Shown in pieces: positions 41,991 through 50,511 of a stretch of DNA of 64,000 nt; within the stretch, counting starts at the first letter, position 1; the number at the start of each line of letters is the position of its first letter. The stretch spans positions 239,245 to 303,244 of the forward strand of contig NZ_SSBJ01000003.1 of assembly GCF_004795055.1 (NCBI RefSeq), in the 5' to 3' direction. The notes beneath the pieces were generated by a model. It did no database searches. It had not been told where the DNA came from and saw only the letters and a program-made list of their open reading frames with translations. A program made the translations under genes and the position numbers. This stretch comes from Streptomyces sp. A1136. GTDB taxonomy: Bacteria > Actinomycetota > Actinomycetes > Streptomycetales > Streptomycetaceae.

Positions 41991-43169
41991 CTAGCCGACC
42001 GAGGTGATCGTCCCCGCACCGACCGTGCGCCCGCCCTCGCGGATCGCGAAGCCGAGGCCGGCCTCCAGGGGAACGTCCCGGCCCAGTTCGACGGTCATGG
42101 TGACCGTCTCCCCCGGCCGGGCCACCGCCGCCGCCCCCAGGTCCACGTCCCCCACCACGTCGGCGGTGCGGATGTAGAACTGCGGCCGGTACCCGGAGGC
42201 CACCGGCGTCGTCCTGCCGCCCTCGCGGGCGGAGAGCACGTACACCCGGGCGGTGAAGCGACGGCTGGGCACGACGCTGCCGGGGGCCGCCACGACCTGC
42301 CCGCGGCGCACCCCGTCGCGCGGCACCCCGCGCAGCAGCAGCGCGACGTTGTCCCCGGCCTCGGCGGACTCCATCGGCTTGCCGAAGGTCTCCAGGCCGG
42401 TGACGACCGTCTCGACGGGCTCCCCGTCCCCACCGAGCACGCTCACCCGGTCACCCGTGCGCACGGTGCCGCGCTCGACGGCGCCGGTGACGACCGTCCC
42501 GCGTCCGGTGATGGTGAGGACGTTCTCCACCGGCAGCAGGAACGGCGCGTCCGTGTACCGCACCGGCATCGGCACGTACGTGTCCACCGCGTCCAACAGC
42601 GCTTCGACGGCGGCGGTCCAGCGCGGGTCGCCTTCCAGTGCCCCGAGCCCGGAGACCCGGACGACGGGCGCGCCGTCGCCCCCGTAGCCGTGGGCGGTGA
42701 GCAGGTCGCGGACCTCCAACTCGACCAGGTCGGTGAGCTCGGGGTCGCCGGCGTCGGCCTTGTTGAGGGCCACCACGATGTGGTCCACGCCGACTTGGCG
42801 GGCGAGCAGCACGTGCTCGGCGGTCTGGGGCATGACCCCGTCGAGCGCGGAGACCACGAGGATCGCGCCGTCGAGCTGGGCCGCGCCGGTCACCATGTTC
42901 TTGACGTAGTCGGCGTGGCCGGGCATGTCGACGTGGGCGTAGTGGCGGGTGTCGGTCTCGTACTCGACGTGCGTGAGGTTGATGGTGATCCCGCGCCGGG
43001 CCTCCTCGGGGGCCCGGTCGATGCGGTCGAAGGGGACGAAGGAGGCTCCGCCGCGCTCGGCGAGGACCTTGGTGATGGCGGCGGTGAGGGTCGTCTTGCC
43101 GTGGTCGACGTGTCCCATGGTGCCGATGTTGAGGTGCGGCTTGGTGCGCACGAAGGCCGTCTTGGCCAT
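41991..43169 (-). CDS. tuf: Elongation factor Tu, divergent paralogue (EF-Tu3 type)
   Basis: A 392-residue EF-Tu that brings aminoacyl-tRNA to the ribosome, but clearly diverged from the main EF-Tu. The G-domain has GHVDHGKT (19-26), ARRGITIN switch I (57-64), DMPGHAD (81-87, His85 catalytic) and NKAD (136-139). The normal DCPGH has Met in place of the tRNA-contact Cys, and NKCD is NKAD. Domains 2 and 3 are intact ([36 protein letters not shown]). It lies alone, not in a str operon, as tuf3 does in Streptomyces. GGGAAGA precedes the ATG. Confidence 0.92.
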   Translation of the reverse strand: MAKTAFVRTKPHLNIGTMGHVDHGKTTLTAAITKVLAERGGASFVPFDRIDRAPEEARRGITINLTHVEYETDTRHYAHVDMPGHADYVKNMVTGAAQLDGAILVVSALDGVMPQTAEHVLLARQVGVDHIVVALNKADAGDPELTDLVELEVRDLLTAHGYGGDGAPVVRVSGLGALEGDPRWTAAVEALLDAVDTYVPMPVRYTDAPFLLPVENVLTITGRGTVVTGAVERGTVRTGDRVSVLGGDGEPVETVVTGLETFGKPMESAEAGDNVALLLRGVPRDGVRRGQVVAAPGSVVPSRRFTARVYVLSAREGGRTTPVASGYRPQFYIRTADVVGDVDLGAAAVARPGETVTMTVELGRDVPLEAGLGFAIREGGRTVGAGTITSVG

Positions 43170-43566
43170 GATGTCTTCCCGTGTGTCGTGAAGCTCTGAA
43201 CGGGACCCCCGGAGCCAACCGACCCTCCCCCTGTGGGGTCCGCCGGACGATCCGGGAAGGGTCAGCTTCGTGCGCCGTCGAACGCGGCGAAGGGAAGTGC
43301 CTCTGCGAGGACGGCAGCCTTCGGCGCGTCCGCGACTGCGGACGGCGCTGCGGGGAAGGCGTACCGGGACATGCACCTGATCCTGCCTCAGGGTGCGCGG
43401 GCCGTCGAACGGTTTTCGCGGAGGCGGATCGGACCGCGGCCAGACGTGGCCTTCGTCACGGTCGGCGCGGGGCGCGGCCCGCCGGCCTCGTGGGCGTCGG
43501 CCGCCGTTCGTCCGGGCGTGACACGCAGGACGGCGCCTCGGCGGACCCTTCGGCTAGTCTCCCCGG
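43170..43566. other. 397-bp gap upstream of EF-Tu3 and TVP38 genes
   Basis: No gene is supported here; open frames have poor codon use. Near the EF-Tu start, GGACCCC and GGGGTCC (about 43203-43242) could pair across 25 bases in the 5' leader of the message. A TAGTCT box at 43555-43560 reads toward the TVP38 gene. The EF-Tu promoter cannot be placed with confidence. Confidence 0.4.
43555..43560 (+). promoter_or_regulatory. -10 box for TVP38 gene (leaderless)
   Basis: TAGTCT, six bases before the ATG at 43567, with no ribosome-binding site. Transcription would start at or next to the initiation codon. Confidence 0.35.
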
Positions 43567-44295
43567 ATGTCCCTTCTCCTCGCGCCGTGGGCCCGGCTGT
43601 CGCTGCTCGTCCTGCTGCTCGCGGGCGGGGGCGTGGGCGTGCTGCTGTACCAGCCGCAGCGGCTGCTGTCGCAGGGCCTGCCGCCGGGACTCCCGGTGGG
43701 TGTGGCGACGCTGGTGTTCGCGACGGTGTACGGCCTGTGCACGGCCGCGTTCGTCCCGAGACCGTTGCTGAACCTGGCGGCCGGCGCGGTGTTCGGGTCC
43801 GTCCTCGGATTGTTCGCGGCGGTCGCCGGCACGGTCCTCGGCGCCGGGATCTCCTTCGGCCTGGGCCGGGCCTTGGGCCGCGGCGCGCTGCGGCCCCTGG
43901 TGCGCGGCCGCTGGTTGCGCGCGGCCGACGGACAGCTCGACCGGCACGGCTTCCGCTCGATGCTCGCGATCCGCGTCTTCCCGGGGGTGCCGTTCGCGGC
44001 AGCCAACTACTGCGCGGCGGTGTCCCGCTGCGGCTGGCTGCCGTTCCTGTCCGCGACCGCGCTGGGCACCGTGCCCAACACCGCCGCGTACGTGATCGCC
44101 GGGGCTAGCGCCGCCTCCCCGGATTCGCCCGCGTTCCTCGTGTCCTTCGGTTTCATCGCGGTGTCGGGGGTGGTCGCCGCGGCGGTCGCCTGGCGCAAGC
44201 GGCACCGCCTCCTGCCCGGGGCCCGGCCGGTGGCGACGTGCGGGCTCACGCCCCGGCACCCCCCTGTGGTCACCGGCGTTCCGCACGGGCCCTAG
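43567..44295 (+). CDS. TVP38/TMEM64 family membrane protein
   Basis: A 242-residue membrane protein with about six hydrophobic segments. RPLLNLAAGAVFGSVLGLFA, the GxxLG-x-x-xF-type helix, and AIRVFPGVPFAAANYCAAVS match the SNARE-associated/DedA-like superfamily (TVP38/TMEM64, YdjX). Relatives scramble or transport lipids. A DedA relative is at 33723 and uppP comes next, so lipid-carrier traffic is a possible common theme. The C-terminal tail is basic and Pro-rich. Confidence 0.88.
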   Translation: MSLLLAPWARLSLLVLLLAGGGVGVLLYQPQRLLSQGLPPGLPVGVATLVFATVYGLCTAAFVPRPLLNLAAGAVFGSVLGLFAAVAGTVLGAGISFGLGRALGRGALRPLVRGRWLRAADGQLDRHGFRSMLAIRVFPGVPFAAANYCAAVSRCGWLPFLSATALGTVPNTAAYVIAGASAASPDSPAFLVSFGFIAVSGVVAAAVAWRKRHRLLPGARPVATCGLTPRHPPVVTGVPHGP

Positions 44296-44343
44296 CATCG
44301 GACGCGACCTTCCCGACGATCACAAGGACGAGCGCACCCCGAC

Positions 44344-45216
44344 ATGAGCTGGTTCGAATCCCTAATCCTCGGTCTCGTCCAGGGGCTTACGGAGTTCCTC
44401 CCGATCTCCTCCAGCGCCCACCTCCGGCTGACCGCGGCATTCGCCGGCTGGCAGGACCCGGGCGCGGCCTTCACCGCGATCACGCAGATCGGCACCGAGG
44501 CAGCCGTGCTGATCTACTTCCGCAAGGACATCGCGCGGATCGTGTCCGCTTGGTTCCGTTCGCTCTTCGACAAGTCGTTGCGCGGGGACCAGGACGCCAA
44601 GATGGGCTGGCTGGTGATCGTCGGTTCGATCCCGATCGGTGTGCTGGGCGTCACGCTCAAGGACGCGATCGAGGGCCCCTTCCGTGATCTGCGGCTGACC
44701 GCGACCACCCTCATCGTGATGGGCGTCGTGCTCGGCATCGCCGACCGGCTGGCGGCGCGCGACGAGGAGGGCGGTCGCCACCGCGCCGTCCGCGAGCGCA
44801 AGACGCTCAAGGAGCTCGGCGTCAAGGACGGTCTGATCTTCGGTGTCTGCCAGGCGATGGCGCTGGTTCCCGGTGTCTCGCGTTCCGGTGCGACGATCTC
44901 CGGCGGTCTGCTGATGGGCTTCACGCGCGAGGCCGCGGCACGTTACTCCTTCCTCCTCGCCATCCCGGCCGTCCTGGCCTCGGGCGGCATGGAGTTGACG
45001 AAGCTCGGCGAGGGCCAGGTGTCCTGGGGTCCCACGGTCTTCGCCACGGTCATCGCCTTCTTCGTCGGTTACGTCGTGATCGCCTGGTTCATGAAGTTCA
45101 TCTCCAGCAAGAGCTTCATGCCCTTCGTGGTCTACCGCATCCTGCTGGGCATCGCCTTGATCGTCCTGATCAGCATGAACGTGCTGAGCCCGCACGCGGG
45201 CGAATCGGCGGGCTGA
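44344..45216 (+). CDS. uppP: Undecaprenyl-diphosphatase
   Basis: UppP (BacA) removes a phosphate from undecaprenyl pyrophosphate outside the membrane, recycling the carrier for peptidoglycan and giving bacitracin resistance. The 290-residue protein has the two signature regions: GLTEFLPISSSAHL at 14-27 (E17, S22-24, H26) and PGVSRSGATISGGL near residue 178, with about eight membrane helices. AAGGACGAG lies upstream, and TAGCAT at 44293-44298 is a candidate -10. A strong terminator follows. Confidence 0.96.
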   Translation: MSWFESLILGLVQGLTEFLPISSSAHLRLTAAFAGWQDPGAAFTAITQIGTEAAVLIYFRKDIARIVSAWFRSLFDKSLRGDQDAKMGWLVIVGSIPIGVLGVTLKDAIEGPFRDLRLTATTLIVMGVVLGIADRLAARDEEGGRHRAVRERKTLKELGVKDGLIFGVCQAMALVPGVSRSGATISGGLLMGFTREAAARYSFLLAIPAVLASGGMELTKLGEGQVSWGPTVFATVIAFFVGYVVIAWFMKFISSKSFMPFVVYRILLGIALIVLISMNVLSPHAGESAG

Positions 45217-45236
45217 ATCACCGTTTCGCGTGAATC

Positions 45237-45270
45237 GGAGGCCGTCCGGGAACGTTCCCGGACGGCCTCC
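45237..45270 (+). terminator. uppP terminator, 34-bp perfect palindrome
   Basis: GGAGGCCGTCCGGGAAC followed at once by its exact complement; all 17 bases of each arm pair. It folds into a very stable hairpin 20 bases after the uppP stop codon. It is the clearest intrinsic terminator in the window; no U-run follows, as usual in Streptomyces. Confidence 0.8.
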
Positions 45271-45328
45271 GCGTCGTTGTGCCTGTAACGAGACGAGAGA
45301 CCTGAGAGAAAACAGCAGGGGGTGCCCC

Positions 45329-45505
45329 GTGCGTCGAGTGGTTCTGGAGCGTTTTCCGGCCGGAAGTCCGAGGGGAAGTTGGCCGGCCGAGGAGTACGCG
45401 GCCCAGCGGATGCGGGAGGGCGTGCCGGCCGAGGTGGTGATGGACCTGGACAGCGACGCCTTCCTGGTCGTCGTGCGCCAACGGGAGGCGCGTTCCGGTC
45501 GCTGA
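45329..45505 (+). CDS. Small conserved hypothetical protein
   Basis: A 58-residue protein beginning RRVVLERFPAGSPRGSWPAE and ending VVMDLDSDAFLVVVRQREA. GC-rich third positions are consistent with coding, and AGGGGG lies just upstream of the GTG. It follows the uppP terminator, so it has its own promoter or is read through. No known domain; charged, soluble, probably a small alpha/beta fold. Confidence 0.65.
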   Translation: MRRVVLERFPAGSPRGSWPAEEYAAQRMREGVPAEVVMDLDSDAFLVVVRQREARSGR

Positions 45506-45572
45506 CGGACCGGCCGGGACCAAGTCGCGCACGCCCCTTGGCCTCGCGGCCGGGCGCCCGCACACTGACCCG

Positions 45573-46040
45573 ATGACGCAGCGTGTGGACCTCGCGACGG
45601 TGATGGACCGGCTGGCGATCGACGAGGTCGTCTCGGGGTACGCGGTGGCCGTGGACGACGGCGACTGGGACGCCTACCGGGCTCTGTTCACCCCGGACGG
45701 ACGGGCGGACTACCGGTCCGCCGGTGGGGTGGAGGGCCCGGCCGCGGAGGTGGCGGGGTGGCTGGAACGGGCCATGACGCTCTTCCCCGTACGCCAGCAC
45801 CTGATCGTCAACCGGCTCGTCCGGCTGGAGGTCACCGACGGCGCGCCCGGTGACACGGCGCGGGTCGGGGCCGACTTCCTCAACCCCATGCGGCTGGCCG
45901 ACGCCGGGTCCGACCCCGCCCTCACCGCCCCGAACTTCGTCGCGGCGGGCCGCTATGACTTCTCCCTGGCCCGCACGCGCGATGGCTGGCGGCTCTCCGG
46001 GGTAACCGTGCACGAGAAGTGGCGGCACCCGGCGGGCTGA
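45573..46040 (+). CDS. SnoaL-like (NTF2-fold) domain protein
   Basis: A 155-residue NTF2-like protein of the SnoaL_4 type. The N-terminal helices (LATVMDRLAIDEVVSGYAVA) and DGDWDAYRALFTPDGRADYR are the usual start of the fold; HLIVNRLVRLEV and YDFSLARTRDGWRLSG form the sheet. Members are cyclases, isomerases, dehydratases or binding proteins, and the substrate cannot be predicted. It lies 39 bases upstream of lnt and may be co-transcribed with it. Confidence 0.85.
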   Translation: MTQRVDLATVMDRLAIDEVVSGYAVAVDDGDWDAYRALFTPDGRADYRSAGGVEGPAAEVAGWLERAMTLFPVRQHLIVNRLVRLEVTDGAPGDTARVGADFLNPMRLADAGSDPALTAPNFVAAGRYDFSLARTRDGWRLSGVTVHEKWRHPAG

Positions 46041-46079
46041 CGCGGCCCGGCCGTCCCACACTGGAAGTGGAGGCGCCTC

Positions 46080-47636
46080 ATGGTCCCGGAGCACAGTGGG
46101 TGGTGGCGCGCGGCCGCCGCGGCCGCCGCGGGGGCGCTGCCCGCGCTCGCCTTTCCCGCTCCCGCGCTCTGGTGGTTCGCCTACGTCGCCCTCGTGCCCT
46201 GGATGCTCTTGCTGAGGTCCGCCCCGTCCGGCAGGCGGGCGGCCCTGGAGGGCTGGCTCGGCGGGACCGGGTTCGTCTTCGCCGTCCACCACTGGCTGTT
46301 GCCCAGCCTGCACGTGTTCCTGTTCCTGCTGGCGGCCCTGCTCGGAGCGCTCTGGATTCCCTGGGCGCTGCTCGTACGGGAGCTGCTCGGCGGGGTCGCG
46401 ACGCCGGGTCGGGCGGGCGCCGCGCTGGTGCTCGTACCGGCCGGATGGCTGCTGCCGGAGCTGGTGCGCTCCTGGCAGGGGTTGGGCGGGCCGTGGGGGC
46501 TCCTGGGGGCGAGCCAGTGGCAGGTCCCGGCCGCGCTGGTGCTGGCATCGGTGGGGGGCGTGTGGCTGGTGAGCCTGCTGGTGGTGGCGGTGAACTGTGC
46601 GCTGGCCCTGCTGGTCGCCGTACCGGGGGCGCGGGTGCCCGCCCTGGCGGGGGTGACGGGATGTGCGCTGCTCACGGGGGCGGTGTGGCTGTGGGTGCCG
46701 CGCCCGGAGGTGTCGGGCGGGCTGCGCGTGGCCGTCGTACAGCCGGGCCTGGTCCCGGACGGTCCGGACAGCACGGAGCGGCGGTTCGCGGCCGGTGAGC
46801 GGCTGACCCGGGAACTGGTCGGGGCGCCGTCCGACCGGCGCCCCGACCTGGTGGTGTGGGGCGAGAGCAGCGTCGGGGAGGACCTGGCGCGGCGGCCGGA
46901 CCTGGCCCGGCGGCTCGCGGCGCTGTCCGCGCAGGTGGGGGCTCCGCTGCTGGTCAACGTCGACGCGCCACGCGGTGACCGGCCCGGGATATACAAGAGC
47001 TCCGTACTGATCGGCCCGGACGGACCGACCGGAGACCGGTACGACAAGATGCGTCTGGTGCCGTTCGGCGAGTACATACCGGCGCGGGCCCTGCTCGGCT
47101 GGGCCACCTCCGTCGGCAAGGCGGCGGGCGAGGACCGGATGCGCGGGGCCGCACCGGCCCTGATGAGGCTGCCGGACCGGCCCGCGGTGCGACTGGGGCC
47201 GCTGATCTGCTTCGAGTCGGCCTTTCCCGACATGAGCCGGCGGCTGACCCGTGACGGGGCCGCGCTGCTCGTGGTCCAGTCGTCGACCTCCAGCTTCCAG
47301 GACGGCTGGGCCCCCGCGCAGCACGCGTCGCTCGCCGCCCTGCGGGCCGCGGAGGACGGCCGCCCGGTGGTGCACGCCACCCTGACCGGGATCAGCGAGG
47401 TGCACGGGCCCTCCGGGGAGCGGATCGGTTCGGCGCTGCCCACCTCGGCGCACGCGGCGGCCGTGTACGAGGTTCCGCTCGCCCGGGGCACCACGCTCTA
47501 CGTGCGCTTCGGGGACTGGCCGGTGGGCGCGGCCCTCTCCGCCCTGGCCGCCTACTGCGCGGCGCAGGCGGCGCGTTCGCTCAGGAGGCCTGCTCCAGAG
47601 CCGAGCGCACCACCCGCTCGCACAGCTCATGGGTGA
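46080..47636 (+). CDS. lnt: Apolipoprotein N-acyltransferase
   Basis: Lnt adds the third acyl chain to the N-terminal cysteine of lipoproteins at the outer face of the membrane. The 518-residue protein has five to seven N-terminal membrane segments, then a nitrilase-like domain with the full catalytic triad: E262 (WGESS), K323 (YDKMRLVPFGEY) and C377 (ICFES). The C-terminal membrane segment is near 485. Its last 56 bases overlap the convergent oxidoreductase gene. Streptomyces often have two Lnt genes, so this may be one of a pair. Confidence 0.94.
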   Translation: MVPEHSGWWRAAAAAAAGALPALAFPAPALWWFAYVALVPWMLLLRSAPSGRRAALEGWLGGTGFVFAVHHWLLPSLHVFLFLLAALLGALWIPWALLVRELLGGVATPGRAGAALVLVPAGWLLPELVRSWQGLGGPWGLLGASQWQVPAALVLASVGGVWLVSLLVVAVNCALALLVAVPGARVPALAGVTGCALLTGAVWLWVPRPEVSGGLRVAVVQPGLVPDGPDSTERRFAAGERLTRELVGAPSDRRPDLVVWGESSVGEDLARRPDLARRLAALSAQVGAPLLVNVDAPRGDRPGIYKSSVLIGPDGPTGDRYDKMRLVPFGEYIPARALLGWATSVGKAAGEDRMRGAAPALMRLPDRPAVRLGPLICFESAFPDMSRRLTRDGAALLVVQSSTSSFQDGWAPAQHASLAALRAAEDGRPVVHATLTGISEVHGPSGERIGSALPTSAHAAAVYEVPLARGTTLYVRFGDWPVGAALSALAAYCAAQAARSLRRPAPEPSAPPARTAHG

Positions 47637-48486
47637 GCAGGGCGTCGCGGGCGCTGAGTACCCGGCCCGCGCCGACGGCCTCCAAGAAGGCGTCCACCAC
47701 CTGCTCGATCCCACGCTGGCGGGCGACCGGCACCCAGTCGCCGCGCCGGCGCACGGTCGGCTGCCCGCGGTGGTCGATGACCTCGGCGAGGTTGACGACC
47801 TGGCGCTTGGTGTCCTGCCCGGACACCTCCAGGATCTCCTCCGTGGAACCGGAGAGGCGGTTCATGACGCCGAGGGCGGTGAACCCCGCGCCGGACATCT
47901 GCAGGACCACCTGGTGCATCAGCCCTTCGCGGACCACGGCCCGGACGTCGATGTGGTCGGCCGCGCCGGGCAGCAGGAAGCGCAGGGTGTCGACGACGTG
48001 GATGAAGTCGTCCAGGACGAGGGTGCGCGGGTCCTCCGGCAGGCCGACCCGGTTCTTCTGCATGATGATCAGTTCGCGCGGGTGGTCGGCGCACTGCGCG
48101 TAGCCCGGGGCGTATCGGCGGTTGAAGCCGACGGCGAGCGAGACACCGCGCGAACCGGCCAGTTCGACGAGGGCCCGCGCATCCTCCAGCTCGTAGGCCA
48201 GGGGCTTGTCGACGTAGGTCGGTACGCCCGCTTCCAGCAGCCGGGTCACGATCTCGGGGTGCGCGGTGGTGGGCGCGTGGACGAAGGCGGCGTCGAGGCC
48301 CTGGGCGATGAGCGCGTCCAGGGTGGCGTGCCGGCGTTCGGCCGGGACGTGGTGGACGTCGCCGATCCGCCGCAGGGTCGCGGGGGTCCGGGTCTGCAGG
48401 TGCAGCTCGACTTCGGGACGGGTGGTGAGGACGGGCAGGTACGCCTTGCGGGCGATGTCGCCGAGTCCGATGACGCCGACCTTCAT
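47581..48486 (-). CDS. Gfo/Idh/MocA-family oxidoreductase
   Basis: A 301-residue NAD(P)-dependent dehydrogenase. The Rossmann loop is GVIGLGDIARKAYL at 4-17; VDKPLAYELEDARALVELA carries the E/DKP motif before the second domain. These enzymes act on sugars, inositol or related alcohols; the second-domain residues do not allow a substrate call. AGGAGGTG precedes the ATG. The 3' end overlaps the lnt coding region by 56 bases on the opposite strand. Confidence 0.92.
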   Translation of the reverse strand: MKVGVIGLGDIARKAYLPVLTTRPEVELHLQTRTPATLRRIGDVHHVPAERRHATLDALIAQGLDAAFVHAPTTAHPEIVTRLLEAGVPTYVDKPLAYELEDARALVELAGSRGVSLAVGFNRRYAPGYAQCADHPRELIIMQKNRVGLPEDPRTLVLDDFIHVVDTLRFLLPGAADHIDVRAVVREGLMHQVVLQMSGAGFTALGVMNRLSGSTEEILEVSGQDTKRQVVNLAEVIDHRGQPTVRRRGDWVPVARQRGIEQVVDAFLEAVGAGRVLSARDALLTHELCERVVRSALEQAS

Positions 48487-48570
48487 CGGGCACCTCCTGG
48501 TTGCCGCCTTGTGGGACGCTCGCAGCTTAATCCCTGGTGGCAGGGGCCGCGTTCGCCGAAGATGGGCGGC

Positions 48571-49092
48571 ATGACCAGTTCTGGATCACACCGTGAAGAG
48601 CCGTCCACCACCGCGAACGAGCGGGAGATGCTGGACGGCTGGCTCGACTACCACCGTTCCACGCTCGCCTGGAAGTGCGAGGGCCTCAAGGAGGAGCAAC
48701 TGCGCGGCACTCCGCTCGCGCCGTCCGAGCTGAGCCTGCTGGGCCTGGTACGCCACATGGCGGAGGTGGAACGGTACTGGTTCCGGGAGATCATGCTGGG
48801 CGCGGACCTGCCGGAGCTGTACTCCACGCGCGAAGACCCCGACGGGGACTTCCACTTCACCGCCGACGACACCTGGGCGGAGTCCGAGGAGGTCTGGCGG
48901 ACGGAGGTCGAGCTGGCCCGGCAGGCCGCCGCGGGCCGTTCCCTGGACCTGCTGTCGGAGCCCGAGAGCCATCACCGCGGCGAGGTGTTCAGCCTGCGTT
49001 GGGTCTACACCCACATGATCGAGGAGTACGCGCGCCACAACGGCCACGCGGACCTGCTGCGCGAGCACATCGACGGCGCCACGGGCGACTAG
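48571..49092 (+). CDS. DinB-family (DUF664) protein
   Basis: A 173-residue four-helix protein of the DinB/DUF664 superfamily. Histidines expected to bind one metal are in LVRHMAEVERYWF, YTHMIEEYARHNGHADLLR and the preceding helix. Relatives include mycothiol- or bacillithiol-dependent transferases, so a thiol-dependent detoxification role is possible. Two ATGs (48562 and 48571) are possible; the second leaves more room for the upstream GAAG/GGGCGG signal. Confidence 0.85.
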   Translation: MTSSGSHREEPSTTANEREMLDGWLDYHRSTLAWKCEGLKEEQLRGTPLAPSELSLLGLVRHMAEVERYWFREIMLGADLPELYSTREDPDGDFHFTADDTWAESEEVWRTEVELARQAAAGRSLDLLSEPESHHRGEVFSLRWVYTHMIEEYARHNGHADLLREHIDGATGD

Positions 49093-49234
49093 GACGGGTT
49101 GCGACGGCGGCGCCGGGCGTCGGGGGCCCGCAGGCGTCAACCCGGCGCGCGCCGGCGGCCGGCCGTCACCCGTGCGGGGGCAATATCGGTTCCGGGTTTT
49201 CGCAACGGGGTCCGCGCACAGCAGAGTTGCGCGG

Positions 49235-49765
49235 GTGCATCCAACCCGAACCACGACGAAACTGCTGCTCGGAGTGGCCTGTGCCGTCTCGGCCGTCTCC
49301 GGCTGTGTGAACGTGAGCCCCGCCGCGACGGCGCCCGCGCCGGGCACCTCCAGCGGGCTGCCGCCCCACCACGAGCCGCGCGGCGGGCCGGGGGCCCTGC
49401 CGGTGGTGGTCCAGGCTCCCGCCGTGGAGGCGCTCAAGGCGGCCCCGCGGGAGTCCGCGCGTCCGGCGGCTTCGGGGGGCCTGCGCCCGCCCGTGACGCG
49501 CTCGTCGGACCGGCCCCCCGCGGGGCCGCAGGAGGCCGCGCCGGCGATGATCGACATCCCCGAGCCCCGCAGGGCCACCAAGGCGGTCACGGGGCGCCAC
49601 GGGGGCCTGCCCGAGCCGTCCGGACGCGAGGCTGCGGTCGGCCGCGAGCTGACGCGGGAGCTGCCGGTCCGCCCGGCCGACGTGTGCGCCCTCGGACGGC
49701 GCCACGGGCGCTGGCACCCGGACAGCCCTGAGGCCCGGATCTGCGCGGGCGTGCACGGCGGCTGA
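49235..49765 (+). CDS. Putative lipoprotein with disordered body
   Basis: A 176-residue protein. From the GTG it has a basic n-region (HPTRTTTK), hydrophobic LLLGVACAVSAV and lipobox VSGC, so it is probably lipidated at that cysteine. The mature part is mostly Pro/Ala/Gly/Arg-rich and looks disordered, ending in a short ordered segment (ADVCALGRRHGRWHPDSPEA, then ICAGVHGG) with two cysteines. No known domain. CAGAGT seven bases upstream could be a -10 for a leaderless message. Confidence 0.7.
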   Translation: MHPTRTTTKLLLGVACAVSAVSGCVNVSPAATAPAPGTSSGLPPHHEPRGGPGALPVVVQAPAVEALKAAPRESARPAASGGLRPPVTRSSDRPPAGPQEAAPAMIDIPEPRRATKAVTGRHGGLPEPSGREAAVGRELTRELPVRPADVCALGRRHGRWHPDSPEARICAGVHGG

Positions 49766-49851
49766 CATCGCACGACACCCTCCCTCGTGGCCCTCCTCGC
49801 CTCGGCCGTATCGCGGTCGCCCCGCCCGCGGCTACCGGGGCCGCGGCCACG

Positions 49852-49883
49852 GGGGCCGCGGGGCTCGGGGGCCGCGGGGCTCG
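49852..49883. repeat. Two tandem 16-bp repeats
   Basis: GGGGCCGCGGGGCTCG occurs twice head to tail in the gap between the lipoprotein gene and the convergent TPR-like gene, with degenerate pieces on both sides (CCACGGGGCTACGGG). No role can be assigned; it may fold as part of a terminator for both genes. Confidence 0.6.
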
Positions 49884-49901
49884 GGGCAGCCGGCCACGGG
49901 G

Positions 49902-50414
49902 CTACGGGCCCTGCTCGGGGAACGGCCCGGCCCGGCCGCCCCGATCCCCGTCGAGCCGCCGCTCCAGCCGGGCGATGGCGGCCCGTACCCCGTTGCCGTA
50001 GCCGTCGTCGGCCAAGGCCGACGTGGCGGCCCGGGCCCGCGCGAGGTGGGCCCGGGCCGCCTCGGGGCGGCGCAGCTTCACGTAGTCGGCGGCCAGGCTC
50101 AGGTGCAGCGACGGGTAGAACACCCGGACCGCCTGACGCGGCTCCCGCCGCGCGGGCGGTCCGTCCGCGATCCCCTCGGCGGCGCTCAGGGCCAGCAGGT
50201 CCCACGCCAGTTCGTCGGCGGGGTCGTCCTGGGCGTCGGCCATGTAGTGCGCGAGGGTGCAGCGGTGGAGCAGGTCGCCGCCCTCCCCGATCTCGGACCA
50301 GATCTCGCCGAGCCGGTTGCGGGCCTCCTCGCGGTCGCCGGCGTGCAGCAGGATGACCGCCTGGCCGATCCTGGTCATGACGGCGTCCTCCGACGCCTCC
50401 CGCTGCTCCGTCAA
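49902..50414 (-). CDS. Conserved hypothetical protein, TPR-like
   Basis: A 170-residue helical soluble protein. ILLHAGDREEARNRLGEIW and SLHLSLAADYVKLRRPEAAR look like tetratricopeptide-type helix pairs, a protein-binding fold. The TTG at 50414 is chosen because GGAGG lies seven bases upstream; a later ATG at 50378 is the alternative. Similar proteins are widespread in Streptomyces and have no known partner. Confidence 0.75.
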   Translation of the reverse strand: MTEQREASEDAVMTRIGQAVILLHAGDREEARNRLGEIWSEIGEGGDLLHRCTLAHYMADAQDDPADELAWDLLALSAAEGIADGPPARREPRQAVRVFYPSLHLSLAADYVKLRRPEAARAHLARARAATSALADDGYGNGVRAAIARLERRLDGDRGGRAGPFPEQGP

Positions 50415-50511
50415 AGCGACCTCCGCCTGCTCCGCCGGACCTGCCCCGGTCCGATCCTCACGACGCTAACCGGAGCAACCGGCTCAGGCACCGAGGCGGC
50501 GCGGTGTGGCG

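Noticed and set aside
43233..44108. A 291-codon plus-strand frame before and across the TVP38 gene
   Set aside because: Arg-rich frame shadow with no start signal; the frame from 43567 has membrane helices and family motifs.
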